DNA of 23,628 nt from Dictyostelium firmibasis (GCA_036169595.1 JAVFKY010000012.1:1-23628), one strand, 5' to 3'. Counted from the stretch's first letter, positions 9,168 to 18,385 are shown. Notes: a model not told the origin generated them from the letters alone. A program made the numbers and translations.

Positions 9168-9818
9168 GTGTTTGTAAAAAGAAAATACTTTGAAACTGGT
9201 CTTTCAAAAGATATTATTTCTAAAAAACTAGAATCTAAAAATTGTGGTCCATTCAAAATCATTGAAGTAAATGGAAACAATGTAACTCTAGATCTAATTA
9301 GTTATCCTAGAAAACACAATGTGTTCAACGTTGACCAATTAGTACAACTATTCGAAGATGATGATTGGATTAGAAATGAAATATCAATGCCTGACGCAGA
9401 AGAGACTGAAGAGTCCACCTATGAAGTAGAAAAAATTATTAACTACGATAGAAAACATAGACGTTATCTAGCCAAGTTTGTTGGTTATCCAGAACCTGAA
9501 TGGGTCAAAGAGGAAGATGCCAACTGTGATGAGTTGATAAAAGAATATTGGGAAGTTCAAAATGAAAAATTGAACTCAAAACAAGGGAGGGAGAGCAGAC
9601 AACAAGAAAATCTTGAGTCAATTGTTCATCCTGAAACCTCCAATATCTCTTTATCCGACAGATCAGAGAGCAACTTTCAAGATCCAGAGATTCCAGAGAA
9701 TTTCAATAAATCCAAAGCTGGAAGGAAAAGAGTTAATAATAAAGGAGGAGAATCGGAAGTTGTTAAAAGTAAAGTCACAAAGAGTGGTAGAACCAGTAAA
9801 CCACCAAATAGATTCTAA
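9168..9818 (+). CDS. Skipper-type Pol C-terminal part with chromodomain
   Basis: The first part continues an integrase C-terminal domain of the GPF/Y type (CGPFKIIEVNGNNVTLDL, about residues 26-43). A chromodomain follows at about residues 85-130 (YEVEKIINYDRKHRRY, LAKFVGYPEPEW, ELIKEYWE). In chromoviruses this module recognises histone marks and steers integration to heterochromatin, which fits insertion into a DIRS-1 cluster. The tail is rich in Ser, Lys and Arg. It is listed apart from the main Pol region because I delimit it separately. The family assignment is strong. Confidence 0.8.
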   Translation: MFVKRKYFETGLSKDIISKKLESKNCGPFKIIEVNGNNVTLDLISYPRKHNVFNVDQLVQLFEDDDWIRNEISMPDAEETEESTYEVEKIINYDRKHRRYLAKFVGYPEPEWVKEEDANCDELIKEYWEVQNEKLNSKQGRESRQQENLESIVHPETSNISLSDRSESNFQDPEIPENFNKSKAGRKRVNNKGGESEVVKSKVTKSGRTSKPPNRF

Positions 9819-9835
9819 AGCCCATAATCTCCTTC

Positions 9836-9851
9836 AGAGGGGAGGGGAAGG
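9836..9851 (+). promoter_or_regulatory. Polypurine tract of Skipper-type element
   Basis: AGAGGGGAGGGGAAGG is a pure purine run directly before the 3' LTR, in contrast with the A/T-rich surroundings. This is where plus-strand DNA synthesis would be primed. Confidence 0.9.
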
Positions 9852-10232
9852 TGTTAGAGTTTAACTAGTTTTATTAAAAGAAATAGTAACTCAAGACACA
9901 AAATAATGAAATTATGTTCTCAAGACGAAGTTCGTAAAAATTAAATTAAATTTTTACAATTGTCGAAATTTTGTTATTTTTTTCTCTTCGAAAAAGTCGA
10001 AGATGTTTTTATAATTTTTTAAAATAAATCATTACGCTAGTTTTTTCCCACACTGAAACTTTACCTTTATTGTAAGAATTTTTATATTTATTTGTTTTAA
10101 TTATATAAATAAAATTAGATAGAAATTAGGATGTAGATTGTATGATTATATTATAGAGATAGTTAGTGGATATACAGGTACAGCATTAGTAGTTATATAG
10201 TTAGAATAAGTAAACGAGGGGAAACCCCAACA
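9852..10232 (+). repeat. 3' LTR of Skipper-type element
   Basis: 381 bp, TGTTAG...CCAACA, apparently identical to 3699-4079. Identity of the pair indicates a very young insertion. Confidence 0.95.
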
Positions 10233-10237
10233 ATCTT
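10233..10237. repeat. Target-site duplication ATCTT, right copy
   Basis: Directly follows the 3' LTR and equals 3694-3698. Beyond it the outer DIRS-1 recombinase sequence resumes (GCTAAACCAAACATTTTAC on the plus strand). Confidence 0.9.
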
Positions 10238-11763
10238 GCTAAACCAAACATTTTACAAAGCACAAAAGTCTTATGTAGAAGAACAGAGTATGTAAACTTT
10301 GGATAAACGTTGATTGTAGATAAGTATTTGAAAACTTGATTTGCATTCCAGATTTCATTATACTTTGAGTTACTCGGACGTAACTTGTGAATACCAGTCA
10401 TTATTCTTGATATGAACGGATCATTAACTATTTCAGATTGATTTCTAAGAATGAGCAACTGATTAAGCATTGAACGATGACTGTTAATTGTTGAATAAGC
10501 CAACGGAGGCTGTAGCTTGAATAAATAGGTCAAATAGTCCATAAAAACTACCAGAGTAATCTTTGATGGATCCAAACGATTTAAAATACAAAAGAAATGG
10601 AACTTTGAGTAGTTTGAATCATAGACCTTTAAGGTTGATGGCTGCCAAGAGTTCATAAACAAATTCGAAGTACTCGATTTACTTGTTTTAATTATTGACT
10701 TTACATGAGATTGGAAAGTCGAATAATCCCCAGTTTCCATCGTTGCTGAATTTGAATTGGTATTGACTCTATCGATTCTTTTGTCAATACTTCTTGAAAC
10801 GTACCCAGTACTTGAGGAAACAGATGGCGATGATGACGAGGAACTTGAGCTTGAATCATCGGATACCAAGTTGCTGATCTCCAAATCGGGAAGATCAGTA
10901 TTATAGAAACCATCTTCGAACTCAATAAGTTCATCTTCTCCATCACAGAAGGCAAAAGTATTGGAGGAGGGAACGCTAGACATTGATTCCACTGACTCCA
11001 ATCGAGTTGTAGAGCATTCATTTTCATGGTTGAGTAATTGATTGTTTGATGGTTGAAGTGTGAAGCAAATAGATCCATTTGAATTTGACCGAATTGAAGT
11101 TGAATTCGATTGAATACTTCTTTCTTGAGTTGCCAGTTGTAACTCTTGATCTTCTTGGATGATTTGTGATTCATCTCTGATAGACGACTGAGGTGATCGG
11201 CTTTGACATTGAAGAATCCTGGAATGTGTTCCCCGATCAGATTGATTTTCTTCTTGAGACATTGTTTCCAGAGTTGTTCGAAGAGAATCGATAGATCTTG
11301 AATCTGACCACCTTGGCGATTGACATACGAGAGAGTTGTTGTGTTGTCGGTTTGAATCTTTAGATTGCAGTTGTTCAACTTCCGACATAGAGTTTGAAAT
11401 GCCATTAGTAGAGCAAGCATTTCTCGACGGTTCGAAGACATGTTTGATTGGACTTCTGACCACTGGAACGACCAAGTTTTGATGAGTTTGTTGTCTTTCA
11501 TTAAAGTTGCACCTGCACCTGATTCTGATGCATCTGTTGTTAGAACATAATCGTAGCTTGGAAACAGACTTATTTCTTTTCCATTCCATTGGTTTAAGAG
11601 AGTTAACCAATTTGAAATTTCTTTCTTGACATCTTGAGAAATTGGAAATGATTGATCCCAATTTCCATTTGCTAGTTTCAGACTTTGACAATGAAACTTG
11701 TTTGTTTGACGAGTGTACAAACGGAATGGTATTACTGCATCTTTCAATGCAATCAGTTTTCCT
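10233..11763 (-). pseudogene. Outer DIRS-1: RNase H/methyltransferase part of ORF2 and first part of recombinase (fossil)
   Basis: Minus-strand DIRS-1 coding sequence. The ORF2 frame carries RNase H motifs (LTTDASESGAGATL, QTDNTTTLSYVN) and the methyltransferase-like region (MDLFASHFN, AFPPPILLPS), ending near 10701. An overlapping frame carries the start of the recombinase, with an ATG at 10983 (MSSVPSSNTFAF) and a serine run. It nearly matches the inner copy from about 14055 to 15584. The segment is bounded by the Skipper-type insertion on one side and the inner DIRS-1 on the other. Confidence 0.85.
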
Positions 11764-12027
11764 TTTATATTATCATATATATATTTAAATTTATGAATAT
11801 ATTTATTTATTTGAAATTCCCAAATATTTAAGATAATTTTCAGAGAAATTCAAGAGAATTTTCTGGAGATATTTTAGCTCGAAAAAATTATTGAAAAAAT
11901 GAAAAATTTCGAGTTTGAAAAAAGTTGCCACGTGTCACGCACCTATTTTTTTGAGTTTTGCGAAATTTTTCAGAAAGTAAAAACAGTATAAATAGTGGCA
12001 CTAAATATTGAAAACAATTTGATTTAT
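11764..12027 (+). repeat. Left inverted terminal repeat of inner DIRS-1
   Basis: Starts TTTATATTATCATAT and ends ACAATTTGATTTAT. It is inverted relative to 16210-16502, which adds an outer A/T-rich extension of about 29 bp. Confidence 0.92.
11962..11994 (+). promoter_or_regulatory. Heat-shock-like element and TATA box in DIRS-1 left terminus
   Basis: GAAATTTTTCAGAA at 11962-11975 has alternating GAA/TTC/GAA blocks resembling a heat-shock element, followed by TATAAATA at 11987-11994. DIRS-1 termini are known to have heat-shock-responsive promoter activity. The same motifs occur inverted in the right repeat near 16246-16278. Spacing of the GAA/TTC blocks is not the strict 2-bp consensus. Confidence 0.55.
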
Positions 12028-12172
12028 TTTATTTGGGAATTCCTCCTATATATATTTAAGATACACACACATAATTTATACAAATAATTAAAAAAAAAAA
12101 AAAAAAATTCTTTTATTAATTTAATACTTTTTATCTATCTCTATAAAAATAATTTTAGATATCAATAAAATA
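12028..12172 (+). other. DIRS-1 5' leader, no gene seen
   Basis: A/T-rich leader with an AC-repeat (ATACACACACATA) near 12060 and an A-run of about 17 bases at 12090-12107, running to the ORF1 ATG. Confidence 0.7.
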
Positions 12173-13174
12173 ATGTCTACCACCGATAATAATAACCACG
12201 CTAGTAGCTCTACCGAAAATAATTCTAATTCTTATGAAACAAGAATGAAATCACTTGAGGATCAAATCTCCAATCTCTCATTAGCTTTTACCAGATATAT
12301 GAAAGAGCCAATCAGAGAGCCATACCGTAACTCTGATAATCAACGTTCTAATGATGAATCTGAAACTGTGAATGAACAAGGTGATGATGAATCTATCGAT
12401 CCAGTCGATGTTCCAACTGATTATCAACTATCAGAGTCATTGCTTTCTAACTACAAACATTTAATCAATAATCAAGGTTTGTTAGTTGAAGAAAAATGTA
12501 TCCTTAAGAAGAACGAAATTGCTGATGTTAACAAAATCTTTTGCTTTCCATCTAACTTCCAAGTGAATGTAGCTCCATTCGGTACTCCAGAAGGTATATC
12601 TGCTTCATCGAATCTCAAGAATAATGATACCGACTTGTACATTGTAGAAAAGAGAATCAATGATATTTTGAAACCAATACTTTTACTTTCAAGTATGATA
12701 TCATCCGATAAAACTGATATCGATACCGAACTCTTAGGTTACTTAGCTGACTCGTCTATTCAATTAGTTGTTAGTGCTCAAGCAACATTAGCTCGTGTTC
12801 GTCGTAACAACATCTCAAAAGAAATCTACGGTTCCGAAGTGGTTCAACCAATCAAGATCAAAGACACTCCAAAGATGTTTGATGATACCGAATCTGAACG
12901 TGTAAGAAAGTTAGCAAAGTCAATTAGAAAGAACAATGAGGCCAAACAATCATTGTTAAAAGTTAACAATCAATCAAAGTCAAACTTTAAGAAATCAACC
13001 AACACAGGTGGTAATAACACTACTGGAAGTAGTAGTTCAAATAACAAGTCCAGTAGTGGGAGTAATGGCCGATCCAATAACTTCAATGGATCCCAAAGTA
13101 ATGCTGCATCAGGTAGCAGCAATACCAAGTCTGGAAACGGTACCAATTATCGTTTTCAGAAGAACAAGAAGTAA
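12173..13174 (+). CDS. DIRS-1 ORF1, Gag-like protein (inner copy)
   Basis: A 333-residue protein with an Asn/Ser-rich head (MSTTDNNNHASSSTENN), a short heptad-like stretch (MKSLEDQISNLSLAFTRYM) and a conserved-looking middle. The Ser/Asn/Gly/Lys-rich basic tail (KKSTNTGGNNTTGSSS...RFQKNKK) probably binds nucleic acid. In DIRS elements ORF1 takes the Gag position. No zinc knuckle is visible. The start is preceded by AAAATA, the usual Dictyostelium context. ORF2 follows after about 50 bp. The minus-strand outer copy is almost identical at 17384-18385. Confidence 0.85.
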   Translation: MSTTDNNNHASSSTENNSNSYETRMKSLEDQISNLSLAFTRYMKEPIREPYRNSDNQRSNDESETVNEQGDDESIDPVDVPTDYQLSESLLSNYKHLINNQGLLVEEKCILKKNEIADVNKIFCFPSNFQVNVAPFGTPEGISASSNLKNNDTDLYIVEKRINDILKPILLLSSMISSDKTDIDTELLGYLADSSIQLVVSAQATLARVRRNNISKEIYGSEVVQPIKIKDTPKMFDDTESERVRKLAKSIRKNNEAKQSLLKVNNQSKSNFKKSTNTGGNNTTGSSSSNNKSSSGSNGRSNNFNGSQSNAASGSSNTKSGNGTNYRFQKNKK

Positions 13175-13224
13175 ACTTACCGGTAGGTGGACGTCTCGTC
13201 CACTTCAAACAAGTTTGGAAAGAA

Positions 13225-15120
13225 TTGGGTCTTTCAAACTTTTGTCAAGAAGTAGTAAACGGATTAAAGGTTCCGCTACTTCCAAACTTCAAACCGATGC
13301 TGAACCCAATTCCGATTTCAATTCCAGAGGGTCCGAAATCAGATTGTATCACAAACGAAGTACAAGATTTATTAAAAGACAATGCAATAGAACAGGTACT
13401 TCCAAACCGTCACTCCCAACTCGTTTTTTACTCCAACGTGTTTACGGTTCCAAAAGCTGGAACAAATTTACATCGTCCAGTACTAGATCTAAAAAGGTTA
13501 AACCTTTTTATAAAAAATCAATCATTCAAGATGGAAGGTCTAAAGAATCTGTCTTCAATGGTAAAGCAAGGTTACTACATGGTAAAACTCGATATCAAGA
13601 AAGCTTATCTCCATGTATTAGTCGACGAAAGTTATCGAGATCTATTCCGATTCGTTTGGAAAGGAACTCATTACAGATGGAGAACAATGCCATTCGGGTT
13701 ATCGTCAGCTCCTCGAATCTTTACAATGTTAATGAGACCAGTACTCCGAATGCTAAGAGATATCAACATTTCCGTAATCGCCTACTTAGACGATCTTCTA
13801 ATCGTTGGTTCAACAAAAGAAGAATGTTTAAACAACCTCAACCAAACAATAAATCTGTTAGTCAAACTCGGATTCAAGTTAAATCTAGAAAAGAGTGTTC
13901 TCGAGCCAACTCAATCAATAACGTTTCTAGGATTACAAATCGATTCAATATCAATGAAGTTACTTGTTCCAAAAGAAAAGAAGAAGAGTATCATCAAAGA
14001 TATCAGGAACTTTCTAAAACTCGAAACTTGTACTCTAAGAAAGTTAGCTGGTTTAAAAGGAAAACTGATTGCATTGAAAGATGCAGTAATACCATTCCGT
14101 TTATACACTCGTCAAACAAACAAGTTTCATTGTCACAGTCTGAAACTAGCAAATGGAAATTGGGATCAATCATTTCCAATTTCTCAAGATGTCAAGAAAG
14201 AAATTTCAAATTGGTTAACTCTCTTAAACCAATGGAATGGAAAAGAAATAAGTCTGTTTCCAAGTTACGATTATGTTCTAACAACAGATGCATCAGAATC
14301 AGGTGCAGGTGCAACTTTAATGAAAGACAACAAAGTCATCAAAACTTGGTCGTTCCAGTGGTCAGAAGTCCAATCAAACATGTCATCGAACCGTCGAGAA
14401 ATGCTCGCTCTACTAATGGCATTTCAAACTCTATGTCGGAAGTTGAACAACTGCAATCTAAAGATTCAAACCGACAACACAACAACTCTCTCGTATGTCA
14501 ATCGCCAAGGTGGTCAGATTCAAGATCTATCGATTCTCTTCGAACAGCTCTGGAAACAATGTCTCAAGAAGAAAATCAATCTGATCGGGGAACACATTCC
14601 AGGATTCTTCAATGTCAAAGCCGATCACCTCAGTCGTCTATCAGAGATGAATCACAAATCATCCAAGCCGATCAAGAGTTACAACTGGCAACTCAAGAAA
14701 GAAGTGTTCAATCGAATTCAACTCCAATTCGGTCAAATTCAAATAGATCTATTTGCTTCACACTTCAACCATCAAACAATCAATTACTCAACCATGAAAA
14801 TGAATGCTCTACAACTCGATTGGAGTCAGTGGAATCAATGTCTAGCGTTCCCACCTCCAATACTTTTGCCTTCTGTGATGGAGAAGATGAACTTATTGAG
14901 TTCGAAGATGGTTTCTATAATACTGATCTTCCCGATTTGGAGATCAGCAACTTGGTATCCGATGATTCAAGCTCAAGTTCCTCGTCATCATCGCCATCTG
15001 TTTCCTCAAGTACTGGGTACGTTTCAAGAAGTATTGACAAAAGAATCGATAGAGTCAATACCAATTCAAATTCAGCAACGATGGAAACTGGGGATTATTC
15101 GACTTTCCAATCTCATGTAA
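13225..15120 (+). CDS. DIRS-1 ORF2: reverse transcriptase, RNase H, methyltransferase-like (inner copy)
   Basis: A 631-residue polyprotein. Reverse transcriptase covers about residues 60-260, with VKLDIKKAYLHV, the MPFGLSSAPRIF box and the catalytic YLDD (about residues 186-190). RNase H covers about 350-470, with TTDASESGAGATL, SSNRREMLALLMAF and QTDNTTTLSYVNRQGG. A C-terminal region (about 490-600) has IDLFASHFN, FPPPILLPS and IFPIWRSATWYP, the layout of the Dam-like methyltransferase-related domain of DIRS elements. It copies the element RNA into DNA. It overlaps the recombinase ORF extensively in another frame, a known feature of DIRS-1. Confidence 0.9.
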   Translation: MGLSNFCQEVVNGLKVPLLPNFKPMLNPIPISIPEGPKSDCITNEVQDLLKDNAIEQVLPNRHSQLVFYSNVFTVPKAGTNLHRPVLDLKRLNLFIKNQSFKMEGLKNLSSMVKQGYYMVKLDIKKAYLHVLVDESYRDLFRFVWKGTHYRWRTMPFGLSSAPRIFTMLMRPVLRMLRDINISVIAYLDDLLIVGSTKEECLNNLNQTINLLVKLGFKLNLEKSVLEPTQSITFLGLQIDSISMKLLVPKEKKKSIIKDIRNFLKLETCTLRKLAGLKGKLIALKDAVIPFRLYTRQTNKFHCHSLKLANGNWDQSFPISQDVKKEISNWLTLLNQWNGKEISLFPSYDYVLTTDASESGAGATLMKDNKVIKTWSFQWSEVQSNMSSNRREMLALLMAFQTLCRKLNNCNLKIQTDNTTTLSYVNRQGGQIQDLSILFEQLWKQCLKKKINLIGEHIPGFFNVKADHLSRLSEMNHKSSKPIKSYNWQLKKEVFNRIQLQFGQIQIDLFASHFNHQTINYSTMKMNALQLDWSQWNQCLAFPPPILLPSVMEKMNLLSSKMVSIILIFPIWRSATWYPMIQAQVPRHHRHLFPQVLGTFQEVLTKESIESIPIQIQQRWKLGIIRLSNLM

Positions 15121-16094
15121 AGTCAATAATTAAAACAAGTAAATCGAGTACTTCGAATTTGTTTATGAACTCTTGGCAGCCATCAACCTTAAAGGTCTAT
15201 GATTCAAACTACTCAAAGTTCCATTTCTTTTGTATTTTGAATCGTTTGGATCCATCAAAGATTACTTTGGTAGTTTTTATGGACTATTTGACCTATTTAT
15301 TCAAGCTACAACCTCCGTTGGCTTATTCAACAATTAACAGTCATCGTTCAATGCTTAATCAGTTGCTCATTCTTAGAAATCAATCTGAAATCGTTAATGA
15401 TCCGTTCATATCAAGAATAATGACTGGTATTCACAAGTTACGTCCAAGTAACTCAAAGTATAATGAAATCTGGAATGCAAATCAAGTTTTCAAATACTTA
15501 TCTACAATCAACGTTTATCCAAAGTTTACATACTCTGTTCTTCTACATAAGACTTTTGTGCTTTGTAAAATGTTTGGTTTAGCAAGGTCATCTGACTTGG
15601 TCAAATGGTCTTACAAGAATTTAATAATCACTGAACACTCAATTAAAGCTCCTGTTATCAATGCAAAAGAACAAAGGAATACAAAGAATGCTGATATTTC
15701 CATTTTAGAATTAACTTCATTAGATGAATCAAATGCAAGTATTTGTCCAGTTCTCCATCTTTCAAGATACCTCAAACACTCTGAACAAAGAAGAACTGTT
15801 TCATCTGGTGACTCGGTTTTCATTCTCCGTGATGGTAATCCAGTTTCAGTCGAATATATAAACTCTATAGTTTTATCAATACTTTCAAAATCAGGTATTG
15901 ATATTACAAAGTTCAAATCTCACTCTACTCGTTCCGCTATGGCTTCTCTCTTGTTGTCCAGCAATGTTCCATTCCATGTGGTCAAGAAACTCGGTCGTTG
16001 GAAATCAAATGATACAGTTGATAACTTTTATGACAAGAAAATCATTGGTGAAAAATCTGGTGGTTTCTTAAATAATGTAGTCCAACTTTCATAA
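14838..16094 (+). CDS. DIRS-1 ORF3: tyrosine recombinase (inner copy)
   Basis: About 418 residues from the ATG at 14838, chosen because it follows the ORF2 domains with least overlap. The same frame is open back to 13008, so the true start is uncertain. A Ser-run (DDSSSSSSSSSPSVSSS) leads to a SAM-like N-terminal domain (SWQPSTLKVYDSNYSKF) and a catalytic domain. Candidate catalytic residues are Arg in GLARSSDL, the His-x2-Arg box in SHSTRSA, the GRWKS box, and Tyr in VDNFYDK, the R-H-R-Y set of tyrosine recombinases. It would insert the circular DIRS-1 DNA at a short match. The stop lies within the internal complementary region. Confidence 0.88.
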   Translation: MSSVPTSNTFAFCDGEDELIEFEDGFYNTDLPDLEISNLVSDDSSSSSSSSSPSVSSSTGYVSRSIDKRIDRVNTNSNSATMETGDYSTFQSHVKSIIKTSKSSTSNLFMNSWQPSTLKVYDSNYSKFHFFCILNRLDPSKITLVVFMDYLTYLFKLQPPLAYSTINSHRSMLNQLLILRNQSEIVNDPFISRIMTGIHKLRPSNSKYNEIWNANQVFKYLSTINVYPKFTYSVLLHKTFVLCKMFGLARSSDLVKWSYKNLIITEHSIKAPVINAKEQRNTKNADISILELTSLDESNASICPVLHLSRYLKHSEQRRTVSSGDSVFILRDGNPVSVEYINSIVLSILSKSGIDITKFKSHSTRSAMASLLLSSNVPFHVVKKLGRWKSNDTVDNFYDKKIIGEKSGGFLNNVVQLS

Positions 16095-16175
16095 ATTTAA
16101 ATATATATATGATAATATAAATTAAAAATTTAAATAATTAAATTATATTTTATATTAAATATATATATTTAAATT
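16089..16175 (+). repeat. Internal complementary region of inner DIRS-1
   Basis: The first part is complementary to the left end of the element (ATATGATAATATAAA), the second to the right end (ATTAAAAATTTAAATAATTA). They meet at AAA, the complement of the terminal TTT. It therefore represents the joined ends of the element, as needed to complete a circular intermediate. Confidence 0.88.
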
Positions 16176-16209
16176 GGTCCCACCCGCCCTCCCTTAGTCG
16201 GAATTCCAT

Positions 16210-16502
16210 ATAAATCAAATTGTTTTCAATATTTAGTGCCACTATTTATACTGTTTTTACTTTCTGAAAAATTTCGCAAAACTCAAAAAAATAGGTGCGT
16301 GACACGTGGCAACTTTTTTCAAACTCGAAATTTTTCATTTTTTCAATAATTTTTTCGAGCTAAAATATCTCCAGAAAATTCTCTTGAATTTCTCTGAAAA
16401 TTATCTTAAATATTTGGGAATTTCAAATAAATAAATATATTCATAAATTTAAATATATATATTTAATATAAAATATAATTTAATTATTTAAATTTTTAAT
16501 TT
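16210..16502 (+). repeat. Right inverted terminal repeat of inner DIRS-1
   Basis: 293 bp, inverted copy of 11764-12027 plus an outer A/T-rich extension, ending TTTTTAATTT. The adjoining GTCCCACCCGCCCTCCC (about 16176-16192) is the only G/C-rich spot nearby and is also present in the outer copy near 3090-3107. Confidence 0.9.
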
Positions 16503-17333
16503 AAACCAGCTAACTTTCTTAGAGTACAACTTTCGAGTTTTAGAAAGTTCCTGATATCTTTGATGATACTCTTCTTCTTTTCTTTTGGAACAAGTAACTT
16601 CATTGATATTGAATCGATTTGTAATCCTAGAAAACGTTATTGATTGAGTTGGCTCGAGAACACTCTTTTCTAGATTTAACTTGAATCCGAGTTTGACTAA
16701 CAGATTCATTGTTTGGTTGAGGTTGTTTAAACATTCTTCCTCTGTTGAACCAACGATTAGAAGATCGTCTAAGTAGGCGATTACGGAAATGTTGATATCT
16801 CTTAGCATTCGGAGTACTGGTCTCATTAACATTGTAAAGATTCGAGGAGCTGACGATAACCCGAATGGCATTGTTCTCCATCTGTAATGAGTTCCTTTCC
16901 AAACGAATCGGAATAAATCTCGATAACTTTCGTCGACTAAAACATGGAGATAAGCTTTCTTGATATCGAGTTTTACCATGTAGTAACCTTGCTTTACCAT
17001 TGAAGACAGATTCTTTAGACCTTCCATCTTGAATGATTGATTTTTGATAAAAAGGTTTAACCTCTTTAGATCTAGTACTGGACGATGTAAATTTGTTCCA
17101 GCTTTTGGAACCGTAAACACGTTGGAGTAAAAAACGAGTTGGGAGTGACGGTTTGGAAGTACCTGTTCTATTGCATTGTCTTTTAATAAATCTTGTACTT
17201 CGTTTGTGATACAATCTGATTTCGGACCCTCTGGAATTGAAATCGGAATTGGGTTCAGCATCGGTTTGAAGTTTGAAAGTAGTGGAACCTTTAATCCGTT
17301 TACTACTTCTTGACAAAAGTTTGGAAGACCCAA
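16503..17333 (-). pseudogene. Outer DIRS-1: reverse-transcriptase part of ORF2 (fossil)
   Basis: Minus-strand ORF2 N-terminal part with VKLDIKKAYLHV, MPFGLSSAPRIF and YLDD. It corresponds to the inner copy from 13225 to about 14054. It stops at the inner DIRS-1 junction (AAACCAGCTAACTTTC on the plus strand); the remainder of the gene lies beyond the inner element at 10233-11763. Confidence 0.87.
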
Positions 17334-17383
17334 TTCTTTCCAAACTTGTTTGAAGTGGACGAGACGTCCACCTACTGGTAAGT

Positions 17384-18385
17384 TTACTTCTTGTTCTTCT
17401 GAAAACGATAATTGGTACCGTTTCCAGACTTGGTATTGCTGCTACCTGATGCAGCATTACTTTGGGATCCATTGAAGTTGTTGGATCGGCCATTACTCCC
17501 ACTACTGGACTTGTTATTCGAACTACTACTTCCAGTAGTGTTATTACCACCTGTGTTGGTTGATTTCTTAAAGTTTGACTTTGATTGATTGTTAACCTTT
17601 AACAATGATTGTTTGGCCTCATTGTTCTTTCTAATTGACTTTGCTAACTTTCTTACACGTTCAGATTCGGTATCATCAAACATCTTTGGAGTGTCTTTGA
17701 TCTTGATTGGTTGAACCACTTCGGAACCGTAGATTTCTTTTGAGATGTTGTTACGACGAACACGAGCTAATGTTGCTTGAGCACTAACAACTAATTGAAT
17801 AGACGAGTCAGCTAAGTAACCTAAGAGTTCGGTATCGATATCAGTTTTATCGGATGATATCATACTTGAAAGTAAAAGTATTGGTTTCAAAATATCATTG
17901 ATTCTCTTTTCAACAATGTACAAGTCAGTATCATTATTCTTGAGATTCGATGAAGCAGATATACCTTCTGGGGTACCGAATGGAGCTACATTCACTTGGA
18001 AGTTAGATGGAAAGCAAAAGATCTTGTTAACATCAGCGATTTCGTTCTTCTTAAGGATACATTTTTCTTCAACTAACAAACCTTGATTATTGATTAAATG
18101 TTTGTAGTTAGCAAGCAATGACTCTGATAGTTGATAATCAGTTGGAACATCGACTGGATCGATAGATTCATCATCACCTTGTTCATTCTCAGTTTCAGAT
18201 TCATCATTAGAACGTTGATTATCAGAGTTACGGTATGACTCTCTGATTGGCTCTTTCATATATCTGGTAAAAGCTAATGAGAGATTGGAGATTTGATCCT
18301 CAAGTGATTTCATTCTTGTTTCATAAGAATTAGAATTATTTTCGGTAGAGCTACTAGCGTGGTTATTATTATCGGTGGTAGACAT
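17384..18385 (-). CDS. DIRS-1 ORF1, Gag-like protein (outer copy)
   Basis: 333 residues, same length and nearly the same sequence as the inner copy ORF1 (12173-13174), with a few amino-acid differences (for example REPYRN versus RESYRN). It has the same Asn/Ser-rich head and basic Ser/Gly tail. This part of the outer element is uninterrupted. Confidence 0.85.
   Translation of the reverse strand: MSTTDNNNHASSSTENNSNSYETRMKSLEDQISNLSLAFTRYMKEPIRESYRNSDNQRSNDESETENEQGDDESIDPVDVPTDYQLSESLLANYKHLINNQGLLVEEKCILKKNEIADVNKIFCFPSNFQVNVAPFGTPEGISASSNLKNNDTDLYIVEKRINDILKPILLLSSMISSDKTDIDTELLGYLADSSIQLVVSAQATLARVRRNNISKEIYGSEVVQPIKIKDTPKMFDDTESERVRKLAKSIRKNNEAKQSLLKVNNQSKSNFKKSTNTGGNNTTGSSSSNNKSSSGSNGRSNNFNGSQSNAASGSSNTKSGNGTNYRFQKNKK

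Larger units (their letters stand above)
3699..10232 (+). mobile_element. Skipper-type LTR retrotransposon (Ty3/gypsy chromovirus)
   Basis: A 6534-bp element bounded by direct 381-bp LTRs (TGTTAG...CCAACA) and a 5-bp target duplication. Inside are gag, pol (protease, RT, RNase H, integrase) and a chromodomain-bearing C-terminal part, in the Ty3/gypsy order. A polypurine tract abuts the 3' LTR. The two LTRs look identical by eye, so the insertion is very recent. It looks whole or nearly whole, with at most about one break. The family name Skipper rests on the chromodomain, Dictyostelium context and size; subfamily (Skipper-1 or -2) is not resolved. It inserted into the recombinase gene of the outer DIRS-1. 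Confidence 0.85.
11764..16502 (+). mobile_element. Inner DIRS-1 retrotransposon, looks whole
   Basis: A 4739-bp tyrosine-recombinase retrotransposon with left inverted terminal repeat (11764-12027), three long ORFs (Gag-like; RT/RNase H/methyltransferase-like; tyrosine recombinase), internal complementary region (16089-16175) and right inverted repeat (16210-16502). Both ends carry TTT, and the outer DIRS-1 target shows a single TTT at this place, so insertion was by recombination at TTT with no longer duplication. DIRS elements lack LTRs and a DDE integrase. Their cDNA is thought to circularise and be inserted by the tyrosine recombinase. No obvious break was seen. The high similarity to the outer copy implies recent activity. 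Confidence 0.93.

Noticed and set aside
13008-14837. Separate protein encoded by the upstream part of the recombinase frame
   Set aside because: It overlaps the reverse transcriptase throughout and shows no domain. Kept only as a finding about the long open frame, not as a gene.
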